Shown in pieces: positions 1-8,826 of a stretch of 42,795 bases of DNA (its first letter is position 1; each line of letters starts with the position of its first letter). The stretch spans positions 1 through 42,795 of the forward strand of contig JAURZI010000144.1 of assembly GCA_030653435.1 (NCBI GenBank), read 5' to 3'. A program made the position numbers and the translations under genes. This stretch comes from Methylovulum sp. (GTDB lineage: Bacteria > Pseudomonadota > Gammaproteobacteria > Methylococcales > Methylomonadaceae). The notes beneath the pieces were generated by a model, which was given only the letters and a program-made list of their open reading frames with translations, made no database searches and was not told the DNA's origin.

Positions 1-140
1 TTGACGCCGACACCGTAATCCGCCCCGGCGACGAAATCATGGTGCTGCCCAAAGTCGACGCCAAGTACCGCCAACTGTTCAAGGAAGTCTCGACGATGCT
101 CTACCAGATGGCCCTGGGCGCCAGGGTTATCCTGAATTAA
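1..140 (+). CDS. SLBB-type polysaccharide export protein, C-terminal end (5' cut by window edge)
   Basis: An open frame enters from the left edge (first full codon at base 3) and ends at TAA 138-140, giving the last 45 residues. The segment RPGDEIMVLP followed by a helical tail containing LYQMALGARVIL matches the C-terminus I know from SLBB/polysaccharide export outer-membrane proteins (KpsD/Wza-like), where a GD-x-I-x-V-LP strand is followed by an ILYQ-type tail. These proteins form the outer-membrane channel that exports capsule or exopolysaccharide. Its position directly before a large glycosyltransferase/sulfotransferase block fits this role. Only the end is visible, so the exact subfamily is uncertain. 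Confidence 0.6.
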   Translation, partial: DADTVIRPGDEIMVLPKVDAKYRQLFKEVSTMLYQMALGARVILN

Positions 141-147
141 GCTTTAA

Positions 148-183
148 GCTACCCCAGGCTTCGTAAGTGCAGGCTGGGGTAGC
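148..183 (+). terminator. Hairpin after the export gene, possible terminator
   Basis: Ten-base perfect arms GCTACCCCAG (148-157) and CTGGGGTAGC (174-183) enclose a 16-nt loop, eight bases after the stop codon. There is no T-run after it, so it may be a weak terminator or an mRNA-end stabiliser rather than a classic intrinsic terminator. Confidence 0.45.
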
Positions 184-568
184 CTTCCCAATCCAGAAAT
201 TAATAACCACGCAAAGGGGGTGAGCAGTTTTTAATAGCCTATTCATTACACTGGAATATTCCGTACACTCTAAAAAAACACCTACAAGGCGGTGTTCAGC
301 ATCAGCCCATCCCAATGGAGATTTCTTGGGCAAAGTATTTTGACGGCGTTTATTGCCCACCTACACCAAGTGCTTGCCGCTATCGCGTACTGGTCACCCG
401 CATTAAAACATTCTGCCGATAATTTATAGCATGTTAATAAATCACTGAGAAATCTAATGGAAGCCTGTCTAATTGACAAATAGATTAATGGGCATTAATA
501 CACGATATTTCACGGGCTGAGTCGAGGCTTGTGGGACACACCAACATTGAGCGTTTAGGTTAAGAAGA
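184..568. other. Intergenic region without a recognisable gene
   Basis: No coding sequence with recognisable family features is seen on either strand. The two short minus-strand frames here have no recognisable protein. The only structured signal I can see is a candidate promoter near 473-499 in front of the large glycosyltransferase gene. Confidence 0.5.
473..499 (+). promoter_or_regulatory. Candidate sigma-70 promoter for the glycosyltransferase block
   Basis: A perfect -35 box TTGACA (473-478) is followed after 15 nt by ATTAAT (494-499), which matches four of six -10 positions. The spacing is shorter than optimal. It would leave a leader of about 60 nt before the ATG at 569. This is a weak, sequence-only call. 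Confidence 0.3.
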
Positions 569-3199
569 ATGCAATTTCGCGAAAAAATAAAATCTTGGCA
601 TGGCGAAGCATTGCTCAACACACTCTGGGTTTTAAAGGTGGTATGCAAGCCATTGGGGCTTTATATTTTCTATAGGTCGATAGTCATTTATTTAATCAAG
701 CGTAGCGGGCTTTTTGATAGAGCCTACTATCTTGATGCTAATAATGATGTTGCGATATCGGGAAAGCTGCCATTGCGCCACTATGTTTCCTATGGGGATA
801 AAGAAGGTCGCCAACCTATGCCGCTGTTTGATCCTGGACACTACCGCGCGCAGGCGCGCAGCAGGGCAGCCAAGGTTAATGCATTGCTCCATTATGCTTA
901 CATCGGGCGCTATCGAAAAATATCCCCTAGCTCATGGTTTGATGTCGATTATTATCTAAGGAACAATAAGGATATTGCCAGAACACATATAGATCCTTTG
1001 CTGCATTACATCAAATGGGGTGGTTTGGAAGGACGTTCGCCTTGCCAGCAATTTGACGGCTCCTATTATCTGCGTACATACCCCGATGTTATCGAGATGC
1101 ACGCCAACCCTTTGATCCATTACTTGTTTGTTGGTCGGCTGGAAGGGCGGAGCACACTGCCGGAACATGGCAACAATGGCTTGGTGGGAGTAGGCGGCAA
1201 TGAACCGCTGCAAAGCTTGCCGCCTGACGACGGTGCTTGGCTTTTACTTCAGCCACGTGCACACATCGCGCAAGCGGATACTGACATTATCGTGCCGGTA
1301 TACAAAGGGCGTTTTGAAACCTTGCGTTGCCTATACAGTGTTTTGGCTGCCAGCTATCAAATATCGTTTGAACTCATCGTCATAAATGATGCCAGCCCTG
1401 ACGAAGAACTGACTGTTGAGTTACAGCGCCTGGCCGACCATAATCTGTTTACATTGTTGTCAAATTCCGAAAACCGAGGCTTTGTGCATACCGTCAACAG
1501 GGGTATACAGCTGCATAAACAGCGGCATGTAGTGTTGCTCAATTCGGACACCGAAGTCTATGACGGCTGGTTGGACAGGCTCAGCCATGCCGCGCATCGT
1601 AACGTGCTGACAGGGACGGTGACGCCGCTATCTAATAACGCAACGATATGCAGTTATCCACAGTTCCTGCATGATAATCCGTATCCGTTGGAGCTTAGCT
1701 ATGCTGACCTGGACAGCATAACCGCCAGCGTCAATGCCCATGTCGAAGTGGAAGCGCCTACCGGAGTAGGTTTTTGTATGTACATTAAACGGCCTTGCCT
1801 GCAAGCGGTCGGTTTATTTGATGCAAAAGCATTCGGCAAGGGGTATGGGGAGGAGAATGATTTTTGCCAAAAAGCCATTCAAAAAGGCTGGCGTAATATT
1901 ATTGCCGCCGACGTTTTTGTGCGCCACTTGGGGGCGGCCTCTTTCCAGGGGGAGAAAGCCAAGCGTGTCCAGGCCGCACTCAAGGTGATAGACAAACGCT
2001 ATCCGCGTTACAGTAAAGAGATTGATGACTTCATAGAGCGCGACCCTTTAAGGGAAGCCCGTTGCCATTTAGACTCGGCAAGAATGCAGCGCATGCGTAG
2101 GGGAAAAAATGTGCTTATCGTCTGCCACAACCGGGGCGGCGGTTCGGAGCGCCGTATGCAAGAAGACATCGTCGAGCTTACCGGTCAAGGCTATGGTGTT
2201 TTTACGCTACGCCCAATGTCCAGAAAGCCCTCGCATGCTATTTTAGGCCACCCATCTATAAAATCATTTCCTAATATCAATCCATTTGCTCTTGCTGAAC
2301 ACTCAGCCTTAAAATCCGAGCTAGAGGCGCTGCACATTACCGAGGTGCATACGCACAGTCTTGTGGACTTTGAGGCGGAAGCGCCAGATTATCTGGGGGC
2401 GCTCATTAAATCTTTGGGGGCGGAGTGGAAAATTTATCTCCATGACTACAAGGTTATTTGTCCGCGCATCAATTTGGCGGACGAAAACGGCCTGTATTGT
2501 GGTGAGCCTGTTGAAGCGAAATGTAACCAATGTCTGGCTGAGCGGGGCTCCGACTTTGGTGTACTGGATATCTATCAATGGCGCGCGATACATCAGCGGG
2601 CATTGTCGACGGCAAATGAGGTGCAGGTTCCTGATCAGGACGTGGCCGACCGGCTGTCGCGTTATTTTTCAGGCATACATTTTGCGATTTCTCCTCATGA
2701 ACTCATTGATTTAAAAAAGATTAAATTCAAAAGGCCCGCGCTACAACCCGAAGACAGGATGAGAATAGTTGTTATTGGTGCCATTGGCAAACTGAAAGGC
2801 TTTCATGTTATTATTTCCTGTGCCAAACAGGCCCGGCAGAATAACCTTCCCATAGACTTTATTATTATGGGTTACAGCATGAACGACAAGCAAATGGAGG
2901 AAGTCGGCGTTTATGTCACAGGCAAATACCAAGACCATGAAGCACTGGATAAACTAGCTGGTTTATCACCCCATATCGTCTGGTTACCTTCACTGTGGCC
3001 AGAAACTTACAGCTATACCTTTTCATTGGCATTGAAAGCGAACTTGCCGATATTTGCCTTTGATATTGGCGCTATTGCCAGACGCGCCAAAGAATCCGAG
3101 ATGAGCGACCTGTTAATGCCGCTGTCATGGGTCGATACGCCTGCCAAAATAAACCACCAATTTGAAACATTCAGGAAAGATTGCTTGCATTTTCATTAG
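569..3199 (+). CDS. Bifunctional GT2-GT4 glycosyltransferase with N-terminal FD-YY repeats
   Basis: This 876-residue protein has three parts. Residues 48-196 hold four copies of a ~38-residue motif (FD..YYL...DV....PL.HY...G..EGR) known from the front of large surface-glycan glycosyltransferases; copy 2 is diverged. Residues ~237-480 are a GT-A (GT2) domain: TDIIVPVYKG start, VINDASPD, the acidic NSDTE at 325-329 and GYGEENDFC near 425-433. Residues ~512-876 are a GT-B (GT4-like) domain starting KNVLIVCHNRGGGSERR and containing VVIGAIGKLKGFHVI and LWPETYSYTFSLAL. The product most likely adds two sugars to a surface polysaccharide at the inner face of the membrane. The hydrophobic stretch around residues 18-42 may be membrane-associating. 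Acceptors and donors cannot be read from the sequence. It precedes another double glycosyltransferase by 33 nt, so the two are probably cotranscribed. Confidence 0.85.
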   Translation: MQFREKIKSWHGEALLNTLWVLKVVCKPLGLYIFYRSIVIYLIKRSGLFDRAYYLDANNDVAISGKLPLRHYVSYGDKEGRQPMPLFDPGHYRAQARSRAAKVNALLHYAYIGRYRKISPSSWFDVDYYLRNNKDIARTHIDPLLHYIKWGGLEGRSPCQQFDGSYYLRTYPDVIEMHANPLIHYLFVGRLEGRSTLPEHGNNGLVGVGGNEPLQSLPPDDGAWLLLQPRAHIAQADTDIIVPVYKGRFETLRCLYSVLAASYQISFELIVINDASPDEELTVELQRLADHNLFTLLSNSENRGFVHTVNRGIQLHKQRHVVLLNSDTEVYDGWLDRLSHAAHRNVLTGTVTPLSNNATICSYPQFLHDNPYPLELSYADLDSITASVNAHVEVEAPTGVGFCMYIKRPCLQAVGLFDAKAFGKGYGEENDFCQKAIQKGWRNIIAADVFVRHLGAASFQGEKAKRVQAALKVIDKRYPRYSKEIDDFIERDPLREARCHLDSARMQRMRRGKNVLIVCHNRGGGSERRMQEDIVELTGQGYGVFTLRPMSRKPSHAILGHPSIKSFPNINPFALAEHSALKSELEALHITEVHTHSLVDFEAEAPDYLGALIKSLGAEWKIYLHDYKVICPRINLADENGLYCGEPVEAKCNQCLAERGSDFGVLDIYQWRAIHQRALSTANEVQVPDQDVADRLSRYFSGIHFAISPHELIDLKKIKFKRPALQPEDRMRIVVIGAIGKLKGFHVIISCAKQARQNNLPIDFIIMGYSMNDKQMEEVGVYVTGKYQDHEALDKLAGLSPHIVWLPSLWPETYSYTFSLALKANLPIFAFDIGAIARRAKESEMSDLLMPLSWVDTPAKINHQFETFRKDCLHFH

Positions 3200-3232
3200 C
3201 AGTAATATCAAAGAAACATTATAGAGAAAACT

Positions 3233-6200
3233 ATGCAAAATAAATTTTCAGCCGTGCGTAATTTGTCGAAAAACACTTTTCTGGGCAAAAAGAAAAAAAG
3301 CAGTATTGAAGGCTATATTGAACGTATTGATGATGCTGAAATTCATGGTTGGGTCATTAGTCGTGAACAGGAACCTTTACAGCTATCCTTAAATATTGCC
3401 GGTGTTTCTTACCCAGTCTCGACTTTGTGGCATGAGCGGGCAGACGTTGCTGAGAGTTTCGGTGACGAATTTATGCAGTCTGGCTTCACCATCAAGATAC
3501 CCAAGTCGGCTATTGATGCGTTTCTTCTGGCCTTCCAAAAAGGTAACCCTATCGATGTACTCGCCAATAATATTCCCTTGGTTAACCGGAGCAAACCCTA
3601 CAATCCGGCAACCGGCCTGTTCAAATCGGTCAACACGAAGAAGCTGAAAACCAAAAAAGTCATCGAAGGCAATGTTGAGCAAGTTTATAGCCTCGAAGTA
3701 GGGGGCTGGGTTATAAACCGTGATAAAGAAGACATTGCCCTGGAAATTTCCATTGATGGTGTTGTTTATCCGGTAACGCCGACTTGGCATGAGCGTCCTG
3801 ATGTTGCGGTGAATTTTGGTAATGAGTTTGTAAGATCAGGCTTTACCGTGGCAATACCCAATGAACTTGTCGATAAGTTCTTGCTGGCGTGCCAACATGA
3901 CAATGAAGCGCTCGAGGACGATAGTGACGACGATGTTGCTGCTGCTGATACTAAGGTTGTAAAGAAGAATCCGGTGACTATTGATATTATCGCCAACAAC
4001 ATCCCCTTAAAAAGCAAGATCAGGCAAACCAACGCGACGGTTGATTTTTTGCCGACAAATTTTAAATTTGCAACTATCGCCGAGATCAACGCTAAGCTTG
4101 GCATTTACATCACGTCAAAGGACTTTCACAATGTGCTGACAGGACAGATTGCTTATCCGCTGCGGATCAGCCAGGATAATTCAATCAATGCCAATTTCTA
4201 TCTCGAACTCGCCAAACAAAAGCTGATCAGCCACAATATCTGGAATGCGAGGACCTTGCTGAAAATTTGTCTGGCTTTTGAGAAGCGCGCGGAATTTCTT
4301 GAGTTGTTAGGCAACACCTACTTCGAGCAACGGGACTACGAAAGCGCGGCAGCACATTATGAAGCAGCCATCGCGAACAAGGGTGGTATCAGCAAATGGT
4401 TGTTTTCTAACCTGGAGCACTGCAAGAGCCAATCGCAAAACCCAAGAGCTATGGTGGAAACCCTTATTAATGGGATAGAGAGGAACCCCGAATCCAATTT
4501 TTTATATGACAGGCTGGATAATCTTGTCCAGGATTATTGGCTAAAGCAGCAAGGTATACTGGAAGCGCTATCCATAGTCAACAATCGGGACGCTTTGATT
4601 GCCAAAATGGTTGAGGTCTCGGGATTTATCTACAATACCTATCTACGTAGCTTTGGCGCGGCAGAACACCCGCAATGGCTGGGCAGCTGTAACTTGAAGC
4701 GGATCCTGATAGTCGGTGACATGCATATCCCGCAATGTGTCCGTTACCGGATAGATCAGAAAGTAGAACAGCTGGAACTGGCGGACAAAGAAGTCACGAC
4801 CATATCCTGGACCGATCTTGCCAACGAGCAAAATACATTGGTGTTTCATGATGTGGTTATTTTTTATCGCGTACCGGCAGAACCGCAAGTGCTTAAGGCA
4901 ATGGCCCAGGTAAATGCGACAGGCAAGCTCTCGCTATACGAAATCGATGATTTATTGTTTGAGGCGAGTTATCCGCCACCGTTGGAGACGTATGGCGGCT
5001 ATCTGGAATTGAACCACTATATCCAGATTCTGAAAGGCATGGCATCGTTTAACGCAGCGACGCGTTACTGCCGGTTCGGCATCGCCTCGACCCAGCCTCT
5101 GGCTGACAAATTGCAAGCGCTGGTTTTTGGTCAGCGCTGTTTTGTGCACCGCAACGGTATTGATTCGTCGAATATATTTAAACAGAAACCATCAGGGCAG
5201 ACTAACAAAACGACCATTGATATATTCTATGGTAGCGGTACGATGGCCCATAACAGTGATTTTAATGACTTGGCTTTGCCTGCAATCATGCGTATTTTGG
5301 ACGGCTATGCGAACGCTGGTTTAATGATCGCAGGTTATCTGAAGTTGCCGGCTGAATTTTTGAAGCGCTATGAAGGCCGCGTCAAGCAAATGCCGCCGGT
5401 TAAAAACATTAAGACCTATTGGACCCTGTTGGAACGTGCCGACATTAATCTTGCCGTGTTGCACGATGACGAGATTAACGGCTGCAAAAGCGAGCTGAAA
5501 TGGTTTGAAGCGGCCTGTTTGGGTATTCCTTCAGTCATGAGCAGCACTGCCAATTACCGCGATGTCATCCATCAAGGAGAAGATGGGCTAATGGCGGTGA
5601 CAACGGAAGACTGGTATCAACACCTGAAGGCATTGGTGGATAACCCTGAACTACGCAGGGAAATGGCGGAACATGCCTCGGCTAGAGTACAAATGGAATA
5701 CAGTGTTGAAGCCTTGTCGCGTAATATCTGTGACACACTGGAGTTAGCCCTGAGTTGTGCCCAAGTTGCTGAATACAAAAACCGTAAGAAAATAGCCTTG
5801 GTCAATGTTTATTTTCCGCCCCAATCAATAGGCGGGGCGACGCGGGTGGTATCCGACAATTTTGATGTGTTGCAACAAAATTATCGGGACCAGTTTGAGC
5901 TGTGCGTTTTTACCTCGGATGCCGAGCACAAGCAACCACATCTGATGACCGTATACAACCATGGCGGCGCGAGGGTATACCGATCCACTATCGTATGGCG
6001 CGAGCACATGGACTGGCATGCTTCCGATGACGGCATGAAGGAATTATTCAGCGACTTTTTGCTTGCCGAACAACCGGATCTTATCCACTTCCATTGTGTA
6101 CAAAGGCTGGGCGGCTCGGTGTTGGAAGCGGCGCTCGAAGCCGAGGTGCCTTATATTGTGACCACGCACGACGCTTGGTGGATTTCCGATTACCAGTTTC

Positions 6201-6988
6201 TGGTCGATGCCGATAACAAGGTTTACCCGGAAGCCCACCCTGATCCTTATGAACCCTATACGCCGCCAAGCTTTACCAGCCTCAGCGATTCTATTGAACG
6301 CATCCTTTATCTTAAAGATTTATTGCACAGCGCTTGTGCAGTGTTGACTGTATCCGAGTCGTTTGCCGATATTTACCGTAAAAACGAGATTCCGCAAATC
6401 AGGGTCAATAAAAACGGTATATCTGAAAGCATAGCCTGGCAAGCCAAGGATACTGTTTATACCGATAAAGTGGTCTGTGGTCATGTCGGGGGCATGGCGG
6501 AACATAAAGGCTATTTTCTGTTAAAAAAGGCTATTACTAAGCTGCAACCGAAAAACATTGAAATGTTGATTGTCGATCATTCCCATGAAGAAGGTTATCG
6601 CCAGGAAAGCCATTGGGGCAAAGTGCCGGTGACCTTTATAGGTCGGCTTAGCCAAACGCGCGTAGTCGAACTTTATCGGCAAATTGATGTGCTGTTTGCG
6701 CCGTCTACATGGCCGGAAAGCTACGGTTTGGTCACTCGCGAGGCGGCCGCATGCGGCTGTTGGGTGGTTGCCAGCACGATGGGCGGTATTGGCGAAGATG
6801 TCATTGAAGGCGAATCCGGTTTTGTTATAGAGCCAACACTAGATGCTCTTACCAGTTGCCTGATAAAAATCGATAAAACCCCTGCCGTATTTAAGGGTCA
6901 GGCCCATACGCCGACATTAAGACGAGTAGCCGAACAAGTAAAAGAATTAGCAGACATTTATCAACACAGGACAGCAAAAAATGACTAA
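3233..6988 (+). CDS. Double GT-B glycosyltransferase with two GW modules and TPR-like linker
   Basis: This 1251-residue protein starts with two related ~85-residue modules (residues ~26-116 and ~145-260). Each carries I.GW(V)I.R, a predicted beta-rich stretch, WHER.DVA..FG.EF..SGF and a closing I..NNIPL; the second has an acidic insert around 226-240. Residues ~320-440 look like TPR helices (NTYFEQRDYESAAAHYEAAI). The remainder is two GT-B domains. The first (~488-855) begins KRILIVGDMHIPQCVRYR and contains ELKWFEAACLGIPSVMS. The second (~866-1251) begins KKIALVNVYFPPQSIGGATR and contains the donor-site signature PSTWPESYGLVTREAAACG. A family-typical role is building a surface or extracellular glycan, probably adding two different sugars. 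It overlaps the next gene by 8 nt, which indicates an operon. The GW modules are probably carbohydrate- or protein-binding, but this is inferred. Confidence 0.85.
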   Translation: MQNKFSAVRNLSKNTFLGKKKKSSIEGYIERIDDAEIHGWVISREQEPLQLSLNIAGVSYPVSTLWHERADVAESFGDEFMQSGFTIKIPKSAIDAFLLAFQKGNPIDVLANNIPLVNRSKPYNPATGLFKSVNTKKLKTKKVIEGNVEQVYSLEVGGWVINRDKEDIALEISIDGVVYPVTPTWHERPDVAVNFGNEFVRSGFTVAIPNELVDKFLLACQHDNEALEDDSDDDVAAADTKVVKKNPVTIDIIANNIPLKSKIRQTNATVDFLPTNFKFATIAEINAKLGIYITSKDFHNVLTGQIAYPLRISQDNSINANFYLELAKQKLISHNIWNARTLLKICLAFEKRAEFLELLGNTYFEQRDYESAAAHYEAAIANKGGISKWLFSNLEHCKSQSQNPRAMVETLINGIERNPESNFLYDRLDNLVQDYWLKQQGILEALSIVNNRDALIAKMVEVSGFIYNTYLRSFGAAEHPQWLGSCNLKRILIVGDMHIPQCVRYRIDQKVEQLELADKEVTTISWTDLANEQNTLVFHDVVIFYRVPAEPQVLKAMAQVNATGKLSLYEIDDLLFEASYPPPLETYGGYLELNHYIQILKGMASFNAATRYCRFGIASTQPLADKLQALVFGQRCFVHRNGIDSSNIFKQKPSGQTNKTTIDIFYGSGTMAHNSDFNDLALPAIMRILDGYANAGLMIAGYLKLPAEFLKRYEGRVKQMPPVKNIKTYWTLLERADINLAVLHDDEINGCKSELKWFEAACLGIPSVMSSTANYRDVIHQGEDGLMAVTTEDWYQHLKALVDNPELRREMAEHASARVQMEYSVEALSRNICDTLELALSCAQVAEYKNRKKIALVNVYFPPQSIGGATRVVSDNFDVLQQNYRDQFELCVFTSDAEHKQPHLMTVYNHGGARVYRSTIVWREHMDWHASDDGMKELFSDFLLAEQPDLIHFHCVQRLGGSVLEAALEAEVPYIVTTHDAWWISDYQFLVDADNKVYPEAHPDPYEPYTPPSFTSLSDSIERILYLKDLLHSACAVLTVSESFADIYRKNEIPQIRVNKNGISESIAWQAKDTVYTDKVVCGHVGGMAEHKGYFLLKKAITKLQPKNIEMLIVDHSHEEGYRQESHWGKVPVTFIGRLSQTRVVELYRQIDVLFAPSTWPESYGLVTREAAACGCWVVASTMGGIGEDVIEGESGFVIEPTLDALTSCLIKIDKTPAVFKGQAHTPTLRRVAEQVKELADIYQHRTAKND

Positions 6989-7850
6989 ATTTGTTATGGG
7001 CATAGGTTCACAACGGGCAGGTTCGACCTTGTTATATACCATCTTGGAGCAATGTTCGTCTGTCTATATGAATCCTGTCAAAGAACTGCATTACTTCGAT
7101 ACGCTTTTCGGTGTGCGGAATCCTGCTGTATTGCATAAATTTTCGGTGAACCAGTTAAATAAAGACATAGAAAAAATTGTCAAGGCCAAGGATTTGGCGT
7201 TCCTTGACAGGCGCTATAAAAATTCCTTACGCACTAATTTCCTGCTGTCCACAAAAAAAGTCCAGCATATTGAGTATGCTGATTTGTTTAGGCCGTGTGT
7301 GCACAGTAATAAACTATTGGGTGAAATAACGCCTGAATACATGATCCTTCCTCAAGAGGGCATCCAGAAAATGCGTGAGACGGTAGGTGATGATGCGAAA
7401 ATTATTTTGCTCGCAAGAAACCCGGTAAAGCGTTTTGTTTCTGCGTTCAAGCTATTAATGCATGGCATGCCTGATTCTGATAAATCGCTATTTGAAGAGG
7501 AAATGCTGAAAATATTAAAACAACCCAACAGCCAGTGGTTAAAGGTTCAGGATGCTTTTAACGACTATGAATCAGCCCTTAACAATTACCGGCGCGAGTT
7601 CAAGCATGTGTTAATGCTTAGTTTTGATGAGCTGCATGGCTCCGTCGATGAGACTGCCAAGGAGTTGTCTGATTTTCTGGAACTAAAATTATCGCTGCCC
7701 AATTACAAAAAAATTGTTGGGACAAAAATTAATGCACTTGATGAGACCAGGGATTTGTCAGAAGGGACGCACTCGCTACTTCAGGCGAGATATTCAGAAA
7801 ACCAAGCCTATCTGGATAAAGTCTTTGGCAACGGCTCCTGCATCGCCTGA
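6981..7850 (+). CDS. PAPS-dependent sulfotransferase
   Basis: A 289-residue sulfotransferase. The 5'-phosphosulfate-binding loop GSQRAGSTLLYTIL lies at residues 9-22, and the 3'-phosphate motif LLARNPVKRFVSAFK (R, P and S positions intact) lies near residue 140. Between them, KELHYFD is typical of the family and positions the substrate. The family transfers sulfate from 3'-phosphoadenylyl sulfate to a hydroxyl or amine, here presumably on a sugar. The start codon overlaps the end of the upstream glycosyltransferase gene by 8 nt, so translation is probably coupled and the enzyme likely modifies that glycosyltransferase's product. No signal peptide is visible, so it would act in the cytoplasm. 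Confidence 0.88.
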   Translation: MTKFVMGIGSQRAGSTLLYTILEQCSSVYMNPVKELHYFDTLFGVRNPAVLHKFSVNQLNKDIEKIVKAKDLAFLDRRYKNSLRTNFLLSTKKVQHIEYADLFRPCVHSNKLLGEITPEYMILPQEGIQKMRETVGDDAKIILLARNPVKRFVSAFKLLMHGMPDSDKSLFEEEMLKILKQPNSQWLKVQDAFNDYESALNNYRREFKHVLMLSFDELHGSVDETAKELSDFLELKLSLPNYKKIVGTKINALDETRDLSEGTHSLLQARYSENQAYLDKVFGNGSCIA

Positions 7851-7864
7851 TATAAGGAATAATT
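7851..7864 (+). promoter_or_regulatory. TATAAGGAA ribosome-binding leader (copy 1)
   Basis: TATAAGGAAT at 7851-7860 stands just before the ATG at 7865. AAGGA is a good Shine-Dalgarno match. Near-identical leaders precede the genes starting at 8827 and 11635. Confidence 0.6.
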
Positions 7865-8689
7865 ATGATCGAAAAATTGCTTATTGGTGCCGGGGCTATG
7901 AAAGCGGGTACCACTTGGTTGTATAAACAGCTAGAAACGCATCCCAAGATTCATTTTACGCCAGAAAAGGAAATTCATTATTTTTCATACAATAAAGGCT
8001 GGGGCAATAAACTTGACCCTAAAGACAGGGCCAGAAAACTTAACAGGGTAATTAAGCGGCAAAGTAAACCCCGGATCGTGGATTGGTATAGGAACTATGC
8101 ACAGCCGGAAACTATTGATGACCAATGGTATTGCTCCTTGTTTAAGGGTGTTCCCCCTGATGTGTATTGTGCAGACTTCTCAAATCAATATTCATTGATT
8201 GAAGAAGATTCTCTACGCCACATACAAAAAATAGCTAAAGAAGTTAAAGTGATATATACGCTACGAGATCCTTTGGAAAGATTATGGTCACATGTCAAAT
8301 TCCAATACAAGTATATTGACCAAGAGGATCTTGTCGATAGCCTTACTGTAAAGGAGTTTCGAAAGCTTATCTCTAAACCATGGTTTTGGAAAAATGTAGA
8401 TTATGTCTCGAATTACGATAGATTAGTGAGTGCTTTCGGGGAAAATAATGTAAAGCTGTTTTATCTTGAAGATTTTATTGCATTTCCTCAAGGCTCTCTC
8501 TGGAGCCTAGAAAAATTCCTGGACATTCGGCACGTTGAATTCAAGCCTGAAACTGCAAGTAATAAGGTCAACAGAACTAAAGAGCTCGTCATGCCAGAGC
8601 AATGGGAAAGAATGGCCAGGCGCAGACTGAAACCTTACTATGAAGAGCTTTACTCCCGCAACTTAAGCCATCCGTCATGGCGGTATTAG
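7865..8689 (+). CDS. PAPS-dependent sulfotransferase
   Basis: A 274-residue sulfotransferase, clearly different in sequence from its upstream neighbour. The phosphosulfate loop GAGAMKAGTTWLYKQL is at residues 8-23, KEIHYFSYNKGWG follows, and the 3'-phosphate motif LRDPLERLWSHVKFQ near residues 133-147 has both the Arg and the Ser. This arrangement resembles deacetylase/N-sulfotransferase-like and heparan-type bacterial Sulfotransfer_1/3 proteins. It lies 14 nt after the previous sulfotransferase, with a strong TATAAGGAA leader in front of the ATG. Two adjacent distinct sulfotransferases suggest sulfation of two different positions of one glycan. The substrate cannot be read from sequence. Confidence 0.88.
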   Translation: MIEKLLIGAGAMKAGTTWLYKQLETHPKIHFTPEKEIHYFSYNKGWGNKLDPKDRARKLNRVIKRQSKPRIVDWYRNYAQPETIDDQWYCSLFKGVPPDVYCADFSNQYSLIEEDSLRHIQKIAKEVKVIYTLRDPLERLWSHVKFQYKYIDQEDLVDSLTVKEFRKLISKPWFWKNVDYVSNYDRLVSAFGENNVKLFYLEDFIAFPQGSLWSLEKFLDIRHVEFKPETASNKVNRTKELVMPEQWERMARRRLKPYYEELYSRNLSHPSWRY

Positions 8690-8810
8690 ATATACGCCTG
8701 TTCTTGAGCGTGTGCGGATGTCCATCATAATAGTCTGAGGCAATCATATTGCAGGCTTACACAAACTAAGTTGCGTTTGGATCAACACATAAGACTAGAT
8801 TTTCTAAAAA

Positions 8811-8826
8811 TATAAGGAATAGTTAA
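8811..8826 (+). promoter_or_regulatory. TATAAGGAA ribosome-binding leader (copy 2)
   Basis: TATAAGGAAT at 8811-8820, then AGTTAA and the ATG at 8827. It supports this start codon and matches copies 1 and 3. Confidence 0.6.

Noticed and set aside
127-479. Two minus-strand frames after the export gene
   Set aside because: No recognisable domain, and one runs antisense through the hairpin of the upstream gene.
3389-4104. Minus-strand frames of 133 and 112 residues
   Set aside because: Antisense shadows of the GW-module coding sequence; the plus-strand frame is a clear glycosyltransferase.
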